Source: Streptomyces sp. H39-S7 (lineage in GTDB: Bacteria; Actinomycetota; Actinomycetes; Streptomycetales; Streptomycetaceae). Taken from it: a DNA stretch of 64,000 nt. Where the stretch lies: the NCBI RefSeq assembly GCF_027158205.1, contig NZ_JAPVLU010000004.1, positions 22,859-86,858 on the forward strand. The letters run 5' to 3'. The notes under the pieces are model-generated. The model made no database searches and had not been told where the DNA came from. It saw only the letters and a program-made list of their open reading frames with translations. Made by a program: the position numbers and the translations under genes. Below, one piece after another: positions 35,880 through 44,545 of the stretch; position 1 is the first letter of the stretch, and every line of letters begins with the position of its first letter.

Positions 35880-37259
35880 ATGCACACCACCGCTACGGAT
35901 ACGCGCAGGGGGGGCCGCTGGATCGAGCAGTGGGACCCGGAGGACACCGAGTTCTGGGAGAACGGCGGCCGCAGGACCGCCAACCGCAATCTGCTCTTCT
36001 CCATCCTCTCCGAGCACATCGGCTTCTCCGTCTGGACCCTCTGGTCGGTCCTGGTGCTCTTCATGGGCCCCGAGTACGGCATCGACCCGGCCGGAAAGTT
36101 CTTCCTGGTCGGCATGGCGACGGCGGTCGGCGCCTTCGTCCGGATCCCGTACACGTTCGCCGTGGCGCGCTTCGGCGGCCGCAACTGGACGATCTTCAGT
36201 GCACTGATGCTGCTGCTTCCCACCATCGCGGCCGTGATCGTGATGAAGCCCGGCACCTCGTACGGCACCTTCCTGCTGGTGGCGGCGCTCACCGGGGTGG
36301 GCGGCGGCAACTTCGCCTCCTCCATGACCAACATCAACTCCTTCTTCCCGCTCCGGAAGAAGGGCTGGGCGCTCGGCCTCAACGCGGGCGGCGGCAACAT
36401 CGGCGTGCCGGTGCTCCAACTGGTCGGGCTCCTCGTCATCGGAACGGCGGGCGCCTCGCACCCGCGCATCCTGCTCGCCGTGTACATCCCGCTCATCGTG
36501 CTCGCGGCGGTGCTGGCCGCACTGCGGATGGACAACCTGGCACCGGTCAGGAACGACACCGGCGCGGCCCGGGAGGCGGTGCGGGACGCCCACACCTGGA
36601 TCATGTCCTTCCTCTACATCGGCACCTTCGGCTCGTTCATCGGCTACAGCTTCGCCTTCGGCCTCGTGCTGCAGAACCAGTTCTCCCGCACCCCGCTGCA
36701 GGCCGCGTCCATCACCTTCATCGGGCCGCTGCTCGGCTCGCTGATCCGCCCGGTCGGCGGACGGCTCGCCGACCGGTTCGGCGGAGCGCGCATCACGCTC
36801 TGGAACTTCCTCGGGATGGCCGCCGCGACGCTCGTCGTCGTGCTCGGTTCGGTGCAGAAGTCGCTGCCGGTCTTCACCACGGGCTTCATCGCCCTGTTCG
36901 TGCTCTCCGGGCTCGGCAACGGCTCGACGTACAAGATGATCCCCGGCATCTACCACGCCAAGGCGCTCGCCATGGGCCTCAGCGGGGAGGCCGCCGCAGC
37001 GTACGGGCGCCGGCTCTCCGGAGCCTCGATGGGTCTGATCGGCGCGGTCGGCGCGCTCGGCGGCCTCGGCATCAACCTGGCGTTCCGCCAGTCCTTCCTC
37101 ACCGCGCACACCGGCACTCCGGCCTTCGTCTCCTTCCTGGCCTTCTACGCGGTGTGTTTCACACTCACCTGGGCCGTATACCTCCGCCGTCCCACCACCG
37201 CCGCGCCGCTCTCCCCGACGGCGGAACCGGCACCGCAGCTGAGCTACGCGGAGGTGTGA
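35880..37259 (+). CDS. narK: Nitrate/nitrite transporter NarK
   Basis: A 459-residue MFS protein with 12 helices of the NNP (nitrate/nitrite porter) family. The nitrate signature is GVGGGNFASSMTNINSFFP near residue 140 with a second at LSGLGNGSTYKMIP near 345, and a family Arg precedes each. It moves nitrate or nitrite across the cytoplasmic membrane. GGAGG 5 nt upstream sets the ATG at 35880. The neighbour nnaR encodes the nitrate-assimilation regulator. A weak GAAAC-N5-GTTAC element on the minus strand at 35820-35834 resembles half a GlnR site. Confidence 0.93.
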   Translation: MHTTATDTRRGGRWIEQWDPEDTEFWENGGRRTANRNLLFSILSEHIGFSVWTLWSVLVLFMGPEYGIDPAGKFFLVGMATAVGAFVRIPYTFAVARFGGRNWTIFSALMLLLPTIAAVIVMKPGTSYGTFLLVAALTGVGGGNFASSMTNINSFFPLRKKGWALGLNAGGGNIGVPVLQLVGLLVIGTAGASHPRILLAVYIPLIVLAAVLAALRMDNLAPVRNDTGAAREAVRDAHTWIMSFLYIGTFGSFIGYSFAFGLVLQNQFSRTPLQAASITFIGPLLGSLIRPVGGRLADRFGGARITLWNFLGMAAATLVVVLGSVQKSLPVFTTGFIALFVLSGLGNGSTYKMIPGIYHAKALAMGLSGEAAAAYGRRLSGASMGLIGAVGALGGLGINLAFRQSFLTAHTGTPAFVSFLAFYAVCFTLTWAVYLRRPTTAAPLSPTAEPAPQLSYAEV

Positions 37260-37349
37260 CCGGTCCGGCCGCGCCGGGACCCGGCACGGCGCGGCGGCGC
37301 CGGAGCGGCCCGGTGCGGCCGGATCCGGCCGCCGGCCGGGAACCAGCAC

Positions 37350-37365
37350 GTAACACTGGTGAAAT
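37350..37365 (+). promoter_or_regulatory. GlnR-like half-box upstream of nnaR
   Basis: GTAAC-N6-GAAAT at 37350-37365 matches the GlnR consensus half (GTNAC-N6-GAAAC) in nine of ten informative positions. It lies about 130 bp before the nnaR start. The second half-site expected 6 bp later is poor, so binding may be weak or cooperative with NnaR. Confidence 0.4.
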
Positions 37366-37496
37366 CCGGGCGAACCCCGCCCGTCACTCCGTGTTGGCAC
37401 CATGCGTCCGACCGGCGGGAAAAGGCCGGATGTGAGCCCGACCACCGGCGGCGGGGGCCACCAGATACGTGTTCCTCCAGCGGAGCGGGGCAAGCC

Positions 37497-38807
37497 ATGC
37501 AGGTGCGGAAGGCAGAACAGCGGGAGGACGGCGCGCGGGCGCCGTCCGCCACCGAGGCCACGGACCCCGTAGCCACGGACCCCGGGTCCACGAACTCCGG
37601 GTCCACCTCCACCGAACCCCCGCCCGCCGGGTCCGCGCCGCCGGTCACGGCTCCCGGGAAGGTCGCGGCGGCCGCCTCCGTGCTGCCGCTGGCCGGCTTC
37701 ACGGTCGGCGTGACGGCGGCCCGGCGCGCCGACGAGCTGGTCGCGCTGCTGGAGCGGCGCGGGGCCGCGGTGCTGCGGGCGCCGGCGCTGCGGATCGTGC
37801 CGCTGCTGGACGACGCGGAACTCCTCTCCGCGACCAAGGAACTGCTCGACAACGGTCCGGACATCGTGGTGGCCACCACCGCCATCGGCTTCCGCGGCTG
37901 GATCGGCGCGGCCGACGGCTGGGGCCTGGGCGAGGCCCTGCTGGCCCGGCTGGGCGAGGTGGAGGTGCTGGCCCGCGGTCCCAAGGTGAAGGGCGCGATC
38001 CGGGCGGCCGGGCTGACGGAGAGCTGGTCGCCGGCCTCCGAGTCGATGGCCGAGGTCCTCGACCGGCTCCTGGAGCAGGGCGTGGCGGGCCGCCGGATCG
38101 CCGTCCAGCTGCACGGTGAGCCGCTGCCCGGCTTCATCGAGTCGTTGCGGGCGGCGGGCGCCGAGGTCGTCGGCGTGCCGGTGTACCGGTGGATGGCGCC
38201 GGAGGACATCGGCCCGGTCGACCGGCTCATCGACGCGGTGATCGCCCGGTCGGTCGACGCGCTGAGCTTCACGAGCGCCCCCGCGGTGGTCTCCCTGCTG
38301 GAACGTGCCGACCGGCTCGGCCGGCTCGACAAGCTGCTCGACGCGCTGCGGCACGACGTCCTGCCGGCCTGCGTCGGACCCGTCACCGCCCTGCCGCTGG
38401 AGGCCCACGACATCCCGACGTCCCAGCCGGACCGCTTCCGGCTCGGCCCGCTCGTCCAGCTGATCGCCGCGGAACTGCCGGGGCGCGTGCGGTCGCTGCC
38501 CGTCGCGGGCCGCCGGATCGAGATCCGCGGCCAGGCAGTCGTCGTCGACGGCGAACTGCGGACCGTACCGCCCGCCGGCATGGCGCTGCTGCGCGCGCTG
38601 GCGCGGCGGCCGGGCTGGGTCGTCCCGCGCGCGGACCTGCTGAAGGCCCTGCCGGGCGCGGGCAGTGACGAACACGCCGTCGAGACGGCGATGGCCCGGC
38701 TGAGGACGGCGCTGGGCGCGCCCAAGCTCATCCAGACCGTCGTGAAGCGGGGGTACCGGCTGGCGCTGGATCCCCTGGCGGACGAGAAGTACGCGGGGGA
38801 GGAGTAG
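37497..38807 (+). CDS. nnaR: HemD-like transcriptional regulator NnaR (nitrate/nitrite assimilation)
   Basis: A 436-residue protein. The first ~55 residues are a disordered Thr/Ser/Pro leader. About 60-320 is a uroporphyrinogen-III synthase fold (FTVGVTAARRADELVALLERRGAAVLRAPALRIVPL, DALSFTSAPAVVSLLE). About 330-425 is an OmpR/PhoB winged helix (VDGELRTVPPAGMALLRALARRPGWVVPRADLL, AVETAMARLRTALG, IQTVVKRGYRLAL). This is the architecture of S. coelicolor NnaR (SCO2958), reported to co-activate nitrate-assimilation genes with GlnR. True HemD activity is not expected because the gene is outside any haem cluster. It lies 238 bp after narK. Confidence 0.88.
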   Translation: MQVRKAEQREDGARAPSATEATDPVATDPGSTNSGSTSTEPPPAGSAPPVTAPGKVAAAASVLPLAGFTVGVTAARRADELVALLERRGAAVLRAPALRIVPLLDDAELLSATKELLDNGPDIVVATTAIGFRGWIGAADGWGLGEALLARLGEVEVLARGPKVKGAIRAAGLTESWSPASESMAEVLDRLLEQGVAGRRIAVQLHGEPLPGFIESLRAAGAEVVGVPVYRWMAPEDIGPVDRLIDAVIARSVDALSFTSAPAVVSLLERADRLGRLDKLLDALRHDVLPACVGPVTALPLEAHDIPTSQPDRFRLGPLVQLIAAELPGRVRSLPVAGRRIEIRGQAVVVDGELRTVPPAGMALLRALARRPGWVVPRADLLKALPGAGSDEHAVETAMARLRTALGAPKLIQTVVKRGYRLALDPLADEKYAGEE

Positions 38808-38835
38808 CCCCGGCGCCGCCTCCCCCGGCGGGTGG

Positions 38836-39486
38836 TCAGTCCTGGGCGGCCACCGCGCGGCGGCGGTGACGGGCGACGCGCTCCCGGTTGCCGCAGATCT
38901 CGCTGCTGCACCAGCGGCGGCGGCGCCCGCGCGACGCGTCGAGATAGACCAGGGAGCAGCTCTCCCCCTCGCACTGCCGCAGCTGGGCCCGTGCGACGGG
39001 GTCCGTGAGCAGTTCGACGGCGTCGCGCGCGACGGCCGCGAGCAGGGCGCCGCAGTCGGGCTGCGCGGCCAGGGTGCGGACGAGGGTGCCGTCCGGCGCG
39101 GGCCGGGCACTGGGCGCGGGCGGCGCGGCCAGCGCGGCGGCGTTGAGCCGGGAGACGTCGGCGGCCGAGGGCGTCGTCGACAGCGGATCATCGGCGGACA
39201 GCGCAGCGGGTGACGTGCCGTCCCGCGGCCCGGCGGCCAACTGCGTCGCCACGACCCGCCGCAGCACGTCCCGCAGCACCAGGAAGCGGCCGAGCCACGC
39301 CGCGTCGACCGCCACCGCCGTGCCGCTCGGGACGAGCCCGGTGCCGTAGAGCCACTGGGTCAGCCGGCGCGGCGAGTCGAGACGGTCGACAGGCTCCTCG
39401 GAGAGCCGTCCGGAGACCGTCGCGAGGAGGTCGAGGCTCACCCGCCCGGTGTCGAATCGAAGCTCGGAGGAGGCCGTAGCCGTCAT
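38836..39486 (-). CDS. CGNR zinc-finger / ABATE-domain regulator
   Basis: A 216-residue protein. The N-terminal part (FDTGRVSLDLLATVSGR... RLTQWLYGTGLV) fits the ABATE stress domain. The C-terminal ~45 residues form the CGNR zinc finger: CEGESCSLVYLDASRGRRRRWCSSEICGNRERVARHR, with four Cys and the CGNR motif followed by a basic DNA-binding tail. It is a probable transcription factor of unknown regulon. Its 3' end faces nnaR with a 28-bp gap; it is divergent from helD. Confidence 0.85.
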   Translation of the reverse strand: MTATASSELRFDTGRVSLDLLATVSGRLSEEPVDRLDSPRRLTQWLYGTGLVPSGTAVAVDAAWLGRFLVLRDVLRRVVATQLAAGPRDGTSPAALSADDPLSTTPSAADVSRLNAAALAAPPAPSARPAPDGTLVRTLAAQPDCGALLAAVARDAVELLTDPVARAQLRQCEGESCSLVYLDASRGRRRRWCSSEICGNRERVARHRRRAVAAQD

Positions 39487-39791
39487 GTGCCTGTCACCCT
39501 TCCAGTTGCTGCCGCCCGTGACCCGCTGCCCCCAGAGTGCCCCGCCCGGCCCACGTGGGCTAGGTCAAGGGACGGGCCAGTGGGCGGGTCCGCGGACAGG
39601 AGGGCGCGCGAGCGGTGCGCGGGGTCCCCGTTCCAACGGCCCGGTGATCGACCAGAGGTGGGGAATCGCGAGCCCGTCGCAGGCGGAGTGGTGCGCAGGG
39701 GGGCGCGGGTCGCGTACGGTTGCAGGCTGCCCCGTGCGTGTAGCCGAACCTGCACGGAGCGCTCTCAACGCACAGGAGAAGGGGGTCTTGC
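39487..39791. other. Divergent promoter region, CGNR regulator and helD
   Basis: This is 305 bp with no supportable gene. A small inverted repeat CCGTGC (39732-39737) / GCACGG (39752-39757) lies 35 bp before the helD start. I saw no copy of a rifamycin-associated-element-like palindrome. Confidence 0.4.
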
Positions 39792-42119
39792 GTGGCCGCG
39801 CAAACCGCAGCGCCCGGGGGGGTCCGGGACGTGGAGATCGCCGTCGAACAGGCGCACCTGGACCGGGTGTACCGCCGGCTCGAGGAGAAGATCCACGAAG
39901 CCGAGTTCCTCATGGATGACGCCGCCAAGCGCGGCCAGGTGGGAACACCCGGCGCGCTCGCCGAGCGCGACGCGCAGGTGTTCCGCGCCGGACTGCACCT
40001 CAACCGGCTCAACGCGGAGTTCGAGGACTTCCTCTTCGGACGGATCGACCTGCTGCAGGGCAAGGACGGAAAGCGGGGCGCCGACGGCGCGTTCACCTCG
40101 CTCGAACCGGCGGACGACGCCGTCGTGAACGACGCGGCGAAGATCGCGGAAGTGCTGCACATCGGCCGCATCGGCGTCCTGGACGCCGACTACGCGCCGC
40201 TGGTGATCGACTGGCGGGCGCCCGCGGCCGCGCCGTTCTACCGCTCGACCCCGGTCGCCCCCGGGCGGGTGGTGCGCCGCCGCGTCATCCGCTCCAAGGG
40301 CCGCAGGGTGCTGGGGGTGGAGGACGACCTGCTGCGCCCGGAGCTGGAGACCGGGCTTCCGGTGGTCGGTGACGGTGCGCTGATGGCCGCGCTGGGGCAG
40401 GCCCGCAGCCACACGATGCGCGACATCGTGGCGAGCATCCAGGCCGAGCAGGACATGGTGATCAGGGCACCCGCCGCCTCCGTCACGGAGGTCACCGGCG
40501 GCCCCGGCACCGGCAAGACGGCGGTCGCGCTGCACCGCGCCGCGTACCTGCTCTACCAGGACCGCCGCCGGTACGCGGGCGGCATCCTGGTCGTCAGCCC
40601 GACGCCGCTGCTGGTGGCGTACACCGAGGGCGTCCTGCCGTCGCTCGGCGAGGAGGGCCAGGTCGCGATCCGCGCCGTCGGCTCGCTCGTCGACGGCGTC
40701 GAGGCCGACCTGTACGACGAGCCCGCGGTCGCCCGCATCAAGGGCTCGCTGCGCATGATGAAGGTGCTGCGCAACGCGGCGCGCGGCGCGCTGGAGGCCC
40801 CGCAGCCGGCCAGGCCCACGCAGCAGGCCGCCCTCTTCGAGGACGACGAAGAGGACGACAGCGGTCCGCAGGTCTCCCGCACCACGCTGCGTGTCGTCGC
40901 CTTCGGGCGGCGGCTGGAGCTGGGCGAGCAGGAGCTGTCGCAGATCCGGCACAACGTGCTGGGCGGCACCGCCCCCGTGAACCTGCTGCGCCCCCGCGCC
41001 CGCAGGCTGCTGCTGGACGCGCTGTGGCGGAAGGCCGGACGCCGCTCCGACGACCAGGAACTGGCCGCCGAGGAGCGCCAGGGTTTCGACGAGGACATCT
41101 CGACGGAGCCGGAGTTCCTGGACTTCCTCCAGGGGTACTGGCCGATCCTCACCCCGCGCGGGGTGCTCGCGGCGCTGGCCGACGAGAAGCGGCTCGGCCG
41201 CTGGGCGCGCCGGGTGCTCACCCCGCCCGAGGTGCGCCGGGTGGCGCGTTCGCTGCGCCGCGACGGCGTGACCGTGCACGATGTGGCGCTGCTCGACGAG
41301 TTGGAGACGCTGCTGGGCCCGCCGCCGCGGCCGAAGAAGCGCGACGCGGACCCGATGGACATGCTGACGGGTCTCGACGAGGTCACCACGATGGCCGACC
41401 GGATGGGCGGCGGCCGCCGCAACCGGGCGGACCGGCTCGACGAGGACCGGGCCGAGTACGCGCACGTCATCGTCGACGAGGCGCAGGACCTGACGCCGAT
41501 GCAGTGGCGGATGGTCGGCCGCCGCGGCAGGACCGCGACCTGGACGATCGTCGGCGACCCGGCGCAGAGCTCCTGGACGGATCCCGACGAGGCCGCCCAG
41601 GCGCGCGAGGAGGCGCTCGGCAGCCGGCCGCGCCGCCGCTTCACCCTGACGGTCAACTACCGCAACCCCTCCGAGATCGCCGACCTCGCGGCGAAGGTGC
41701 TGAAGCTGGCGATGCCCGGCATGGAGTCGCCGCGCGCGGTGCGTTCCACCGGCCTCGTGCCGCGCTTCTCGGTGGCCGGCCCCGACCTGGGGGCCGCGGT
41801 CCGCGCGGAGGCCGAACTGCTGCTGGCGGACGTGGACGGCACGGTCGGGGTCGTGGTGGCCATGGGCCGCCGCGGGCAGGCCCGCAAGTGGCTGGCGGGG
41901 CTCGGCGAGCGGGTGGTGGCGCTGGGCAGCCTGGAGGCCAAGGGCCTGGAGTACGACGCGACGATCGTGGTCTCCCCGGCGGAGATCGCCGACGAGTCGC
42001 CGGCCGGACTGCGGGTGCTCTACGTGGCGCTGACCCGCGCCACCCAGCGGCTCACGGTGCTCTCCGGCGAGCGCGACACCCCGGACGGGTCCGGGGTCCC
42101 GGACCTGCTGCGGGACTGA
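39792..42119 (+). CDS. helD: HelD-type UvrD-like ATPase, RNA polymerase recycling factor
   Basis: A 775-residue SF1 helicase-like motor. The N-terminal ~100 residues form a coiled coil (HLDRVYRRLEEKIHEAEFLMDDAAKRG), the arm that enters the RNA polymerase secondary channel in HelD proteins. Walker A is GGPGTGKTAVALHRAAYLLY with Lys242; Walker B is HVIVDEAQDLTPMQW; motifs III-VI follow (WTIVGDPAQSSW, FTLTVNYRN, GLEYDATIVV, LYVALTRATQ). Family members pry stalled or antibiotic-bound RNA polymerase from DNA. I cannot tell whether it confers rifamycin tolerance like HelR. The GTG at 39792 follows an AGGAG region. Confidence 0.92.
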   Translation: MAAQTAAPGGVRDVEIAVEQAHLDRVYRRLEEKIHEAEFLMDDAAKRGQVGTPGALAERDAQVFRAGLHLNRLNAEFEDFLFGRIDLLQGKDGKRGADGAFTSLEPADDAVVNDAAKIAEVLHIGRIGVLDADYAPLVIDWRAPAAAPFYRSTPVAPGRVVRRRVIRSKGRRVLGVEDDLLRPELETGLPVVGDGALMAALGQARSHTMRDIVASIQAEQDMVIRAPAASVTEVTGGPGTGKTAVALHRAAYLLYQDRRRYAGGILVVSPTPLLVAYTEGVLPSLGEEGQVAIRAVGSLVDGVEADLYDEPAVARIKGSLRMMKVLRNAARGALEAPQPARPTQQAALFEDDEEDDSGPQVSRTTLRVVAFGRRLELGEQELSQIRHNVLGGTAPVNLLRPRARRLLLDALWRKAGRRSDDQELAAEERQGFDEDISTEPEFLDFLQGYWPILTPRGVLAALADEKRLGRWARRVLTPPEVRRVARSLRRDGVTVHDVALLDELETLLGPPPRPKKRDADPMDMLTGLDEVTTMADRMGGGRRNRADRLDEDRAEYAHVIVDEAQDLTPMQWRMVGRRGRTATWTIVGDPAQSSWTDPDEAAQAREEALGSRPRRRFTLTVNYRNPSEIADLAAKVLKLAMPGMESPRAVRSTGLVPRFSVAGPDLGAAVRAEAELLLADVDGTVGVVVAMGRRGQARKWLAGLGERVVALGSLEAKGLEYDATIVVSPAEIADESPAGLRVLYVALTRATQRLTVLSGERDTPDGSGVPDLLRD

Positions 42120-42141
42120 CCGGCCGCACGTGCGGAACGAC

Positions 42142-42173
42142 GACGGGCGCCCCTCCTGAGAGGGGCGCCCGTC
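42142..42173 (+). terminator. helD terminator
   Basis: A perfect 14-bp stem (42142-42155 and 42160-42173) with a CTGA tetraloop lies 22 bp after the stop. Confidence 0.85.
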
Positions 42174-42491
42174 GGACGTTGATGACACCGGCCCGCCATG
42201 CTCGCCTCGCGGCAAGTGGGCGCTCGAAGCGCCTAAGGTTGGGCCCGGGGGCTTGGATCGAGCCGGTGCCGTACCCAGGCTAACAAACCGCCCCGTGGGT
42301 TGCTTCCCGCATCTGCCGACAACCCGGAATTTGCCGAAGGTCACAGTCCGGGCTTGAAAATTCCGCCGAATTCTCGCATGGTGGAAGTATCTTTCCGTTG
42401 CCGAGGCCGCGGTTACGCGTACCGGCCAGTAGGTGCAACGATCGAGCGGCAGAGCGTTTGAACAAGCAGGCAGTGGAAGAAGGTCGGCAGG
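42174..42491 (+). promoter_or_regulatory. Long leader upstream of the malic enzyme gene
   Basis: These 318 bp have no gene. The stretch 42300-42400 is noticeably less GC-rich than its surroundings and should contain the malic enzyme promoter. A purine-rich GGAAGAAGG at 42476-42484 and GGCAGG just before the ATG may act in translation. Confidence 0.4.
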
Positions 42492-43925
42492 ATGGCAACG
42501 GCGCCAAGCGTCTCGTACTCGATCACGGTACGGCTGGAGGTCCCGGCGAGCGGGACCGCGGTCAGCCAGCTCACCACCGCGGTGGAGTCGTCGGGAGGGT
42601 CGGTGACCGGCCTCGACGTGACCGCCTCCGGGCACGAGAAGCTCCGGATCGACGTGACCATCGCGGCCACGTCCACCGCGCACGGCGACGAGATCGTCGA
42701 GAAGCTGCGCGGCATCGAGGGCGTCGTCCTCGGCAAGGTCTCCGACCGTACGTTCCTGATGCACCTCGGCGGCAAGATCGAGATGGCGTCCAAGCACCCC
42801 ATCCGCAACCGTGACGACCTCTCGATGATCTACACCCCGGGCGTCGCCCGCGTGTGCATGGCCATCGCCGAGAACCCCGAGGACGCCCGCCGCCTCACCA
42901 TCAAGCGCAACAGCGTCGCCGTCGTCACCGACGGCTCCGCGGTGCTCGGCCTGGGCAACATCGGCCCGATGGCCGCCCTGCCGGTCATGGAGGGCAAGGC
43001 GGCGCTCTTCAAGCGCTTCGCCGGCATCGACGCGTGGCCGATCTGCCTCGATACCCAGGACCCAGACAAAATCGTCGAGATCGTCCGAGCCATCGCACCG
43101 GGCTTCGCGGGCATCAACCTGGAGGACATCTCCGCGCCGCGCTGCTTCGAGATCGAGGCCCGGCTGCGCGAGCTGCTGGACATCCCGGTCTTCCACGACG
43201 ACCAGCACGGCACCGCCATTGTGGTGCTCGCCTCACTCACCAACGCGCTGCGCGTCGTCGGCAAGAACATCGGTGACGTACGGGTCGTCATGTCGGGCGC
43301 CGGCGCGGCCGGTACGGCCATCCTCAAGCTGCTCATCGCCGCCGGCGTGAAGCACGCGGTCTCCGCCGACATCCACGGTGTCGTGCACTCGGGACGCCCG
43401 GACCTGGTGGACGCCGACCCCGAGTCGCCGCTGCGGTGGATCGCCGACAACACCAACCCCGAGGGCATCACCGGCACCCTCAAGCAGGCCGTGCGCGGAG
43501 CGGACGTCTTCATCGGCGTCTCGGCTCCCAACGTCCTGACCGGCGAAGACGTCGCCGCGATGGCCACGGGGGCGATCGTCTTCGCGCTCGCCAACCCCGA
43601 CCCCGAGGTGGAGCCCGCGGTGGCCCGGCAGACCGCCGCGGTGGTCGCCACCGGCCGCAGCGACTTCCCCAACCAGATCAACAACGTGCTGGTCTTCCCG
43701 GGCGTCTTCCGCGGCCTGCTGGACGCGCAGAGCCGTACGGTGAACACCGAGATGATGCTGGCCGCCGCGTACGCACTCGCCGATGTCGTCGGCGAGGACG
43801 AACTGAACGCGAACTACATCATTCCCAGCGTTTTCAACGACAAGGTGGCGGGCGCCGTCGCGGGAGCCGTTCGGAACGCGGCAAAGGCGATGGGCGCGGC
43901 AACCGAATCGACGGCCACTGTGTGA
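42492..43925 (+). CDS. NAD-dependent malic enzyme with an N-terminal ACT domain
   Basis: A 477-residue cytoplasmic enzyme that decarboxylates malate to pyruvate with NAD(P)+. Residues 1-80 are an ACT-like regulatory domain (YSITVRLEVPASGTAVSQLTTAVESSGGSV). The malic domain follows with SMIYTPGVARVC, then NSVAVVTDGSAVLGLGNIGP, the metal-binding FHDDQHGTAIV, and the nucleotide-binding VVMSGAGAAGTAILKLL. The lack of a phosphotransacetylase tail fits the short bacterial class. S. coelicolor SCO2951 is the NAD-type homologue as I recall. It is followed by hup. Confidence 0.93.
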   Translation: MATAPSVSYSITVRLEVPASGTAVSQLTTAVESSGGSVTGLDVTASGHEKLRIDVTIAATSTAHGDEIVEKLRGIEGVVLGKVSDRTFLMHLGGKIEMASKHPIRNRDDLSMIYTPGVARVCMAIAENPEDARRLTIKRNSVAVVTDGSAVLGLGNIGPMAALPVMEGKAALFKRFAGIDAWPICLDTQDPDKIVEIVRAIAPGFAGINLEDISAPRCFEIEARLRELLDIPVFHDDQHGTAIVVLASLTNALRVVGKNIGDVRVVMSGAGAAGTAILKLLIAAGVKHAVSADIHGVVHSGRPDLVDADPESPLRWIADNTNPEGITGTLKQAVRGADVFIGVSAPNVLTGEDVAAMATGAIVFALANPDPEVEPAVARQTAAVVATGRSDFPNQINNVLVFPGVFRGLLDAQSRTVNTEMMLAAAYALADVVGEDELNANYIIPSVFNDKVAGAVAGAVRNAAKAMGAATESTATV

Positions 43926-43995
43926 CGACACTGGGTCATCGCAACGCATCCGCGCCGCTTTCTCAGCGACGCGCTCGGGTGCCGGATTGGCTTTC

Positions 43996-44011
43996 CCCCC
44001 ATATATGGGGG
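43996..44011. promoter_or_regulatory. 16-bp palindrome in the hup promoter
   Basis: CCCCCATATATGGGGG at 43996-44011 is a perfect palindrome with a six-base AT core, 79 bp before the HU start codon. This is a likely operator or a site for a dimeric regulator. Confidence 0.5.
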
Positions 44012-44090
44012 CAGGATGCAACTCGGGCAGTGAGGCAGCATCAGCTTCAAGCTCGCGCCCCCCTGGCAGAAAGAACACGGGAGTAAAGAT

Positions 44091-44372
44091 ATGAACCGCA
44101 GTGAGCTGGTGGCCGCTCTGTCCGAGCGCGCCGAGGTGACCCGTAAGGACGCCGACGCCGTTCTGGCCGCTCTCGCCGAGACCGTCGGCGAGATCGTCGC
44201 CAAGGGCGACGAGAAGGTCACCATTCCCGGCTTCCTGACCTTCGAGCGCACGCACCGTGCCGCTCGCACCGCGCGCAACCCGCAGACCGGCGACCCGATC
44301 CAGATCCCGGCCGGCTACAGCGTGAAGGTCTCCGCGGGCTCCAAGCTCAAGGAAGCCGCCAAGGGCAAGTAG
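44091..44372 (+). CDS. hupA: HU family nucleoid protein (short type, HupA)
   Basis: A 93-residue HU protein that bends and coats chromosomal DNA. The whole fold is present: MNRSELVAALSERAEVTRKDADAVL helices, the GFLTFERTHRAARTARNPQTGDPIQIPAGYSVKV beta arm including the conserved RNPQTG and the Pro at its tip, and a short C-terminal helix. It lacks the Lys/Ala-rich histone-like tail of the sporulation-associated HupS, so it is the vegetative form. GGGAG precedes the ATG by 7 nt. Confidence 0.95.
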   Translation: MNRSELVAALSERAEVTRKDADAVLAALAETVGEIVAKGDEKVTIPGFLTFERTHRAARTARNPQTGDPIQIPAGYSVKVSAGSKLKEAAKGK

Positions 44373-44391
44373 TTCCCGACTGGCAAGGCGA

Positions 44392-44425
44392 AGGGCGGCC
44401 ATCCCCCCGGGGGGATGGCCGCCCT
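44392..44425 (+). terminator. hup terminator
   Basis: A perfect 17-bp inverted repeat with no separating bases (44392-44408 and 44409-44425) lies 19 bp after the stop. Confidence 0.85.
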
Positions 44426-44433
44426 CGCTGCGT

Positions 44434-44517
44434 CCTGGCGCCTCCAGGCCGGACCTGACGCGTCCAGGGCCCGGACCTGACGCTCCAGGCCGGTCCTGGC
44501 GCCGCCAGGGGCCCGGG
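44434..44517. repeat. Four tandem ~20-bp repeats of the form CCTGRCGCnnCCAGG
   Basis: Units begin at 44434, 44454, 44476 and 44495. Each contains CCTG(G/A)CGC, then a CCAGG element, so each unit can fold on itself, and the order of variant words is mirror-like (units 1 and 4, and 2 and 3, are most alike). It lies between the convergent terminators of hup and murA. Confidence 0.7.
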
Positions 44518-44539
44518 CGGGCCCGTGGGCCCGCCCGGG
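44512..44539 (-). terminator. murA terminator
   Basis: A perfect 13-bp stem (44512-44524 and 44527-44539) lies 6 bp beyond the murA stop on the minus strand, overlapping the end of the tandem repeat. Confidence 0.8.
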
Positions 44540-44545
44540 GACGCG

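Noticed and set aside
37497..38807. Genuine uroporphyrinogen-III synthase (hemD)
   Set aside because: The winged-helix tail and narK neighbour identify a regulator; no other haem genes are nearby.
34713..39191. Minus-strand open frame of nearly 1500 codons across LysR, narK and nnaR
   Set aside because: It opposes three well-supported genes, has no recognisable domain and arises from high GC.
39487..39791. Rifamycin-associated element upstream of helD
   Set aside because: I saw no matching long palindrome; only a 6-bp inverted repeat was found.
39765..43208. Long minus-strand frame opposite helD and the malic enzyme
   Set aside because: Antisense shadow; both plus-strand genes have intact catalytic motifs.
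44434..44517. CRISPR array
   Set aside because: Units are ~20 bp with no distinct spacers and no cas genes are present.
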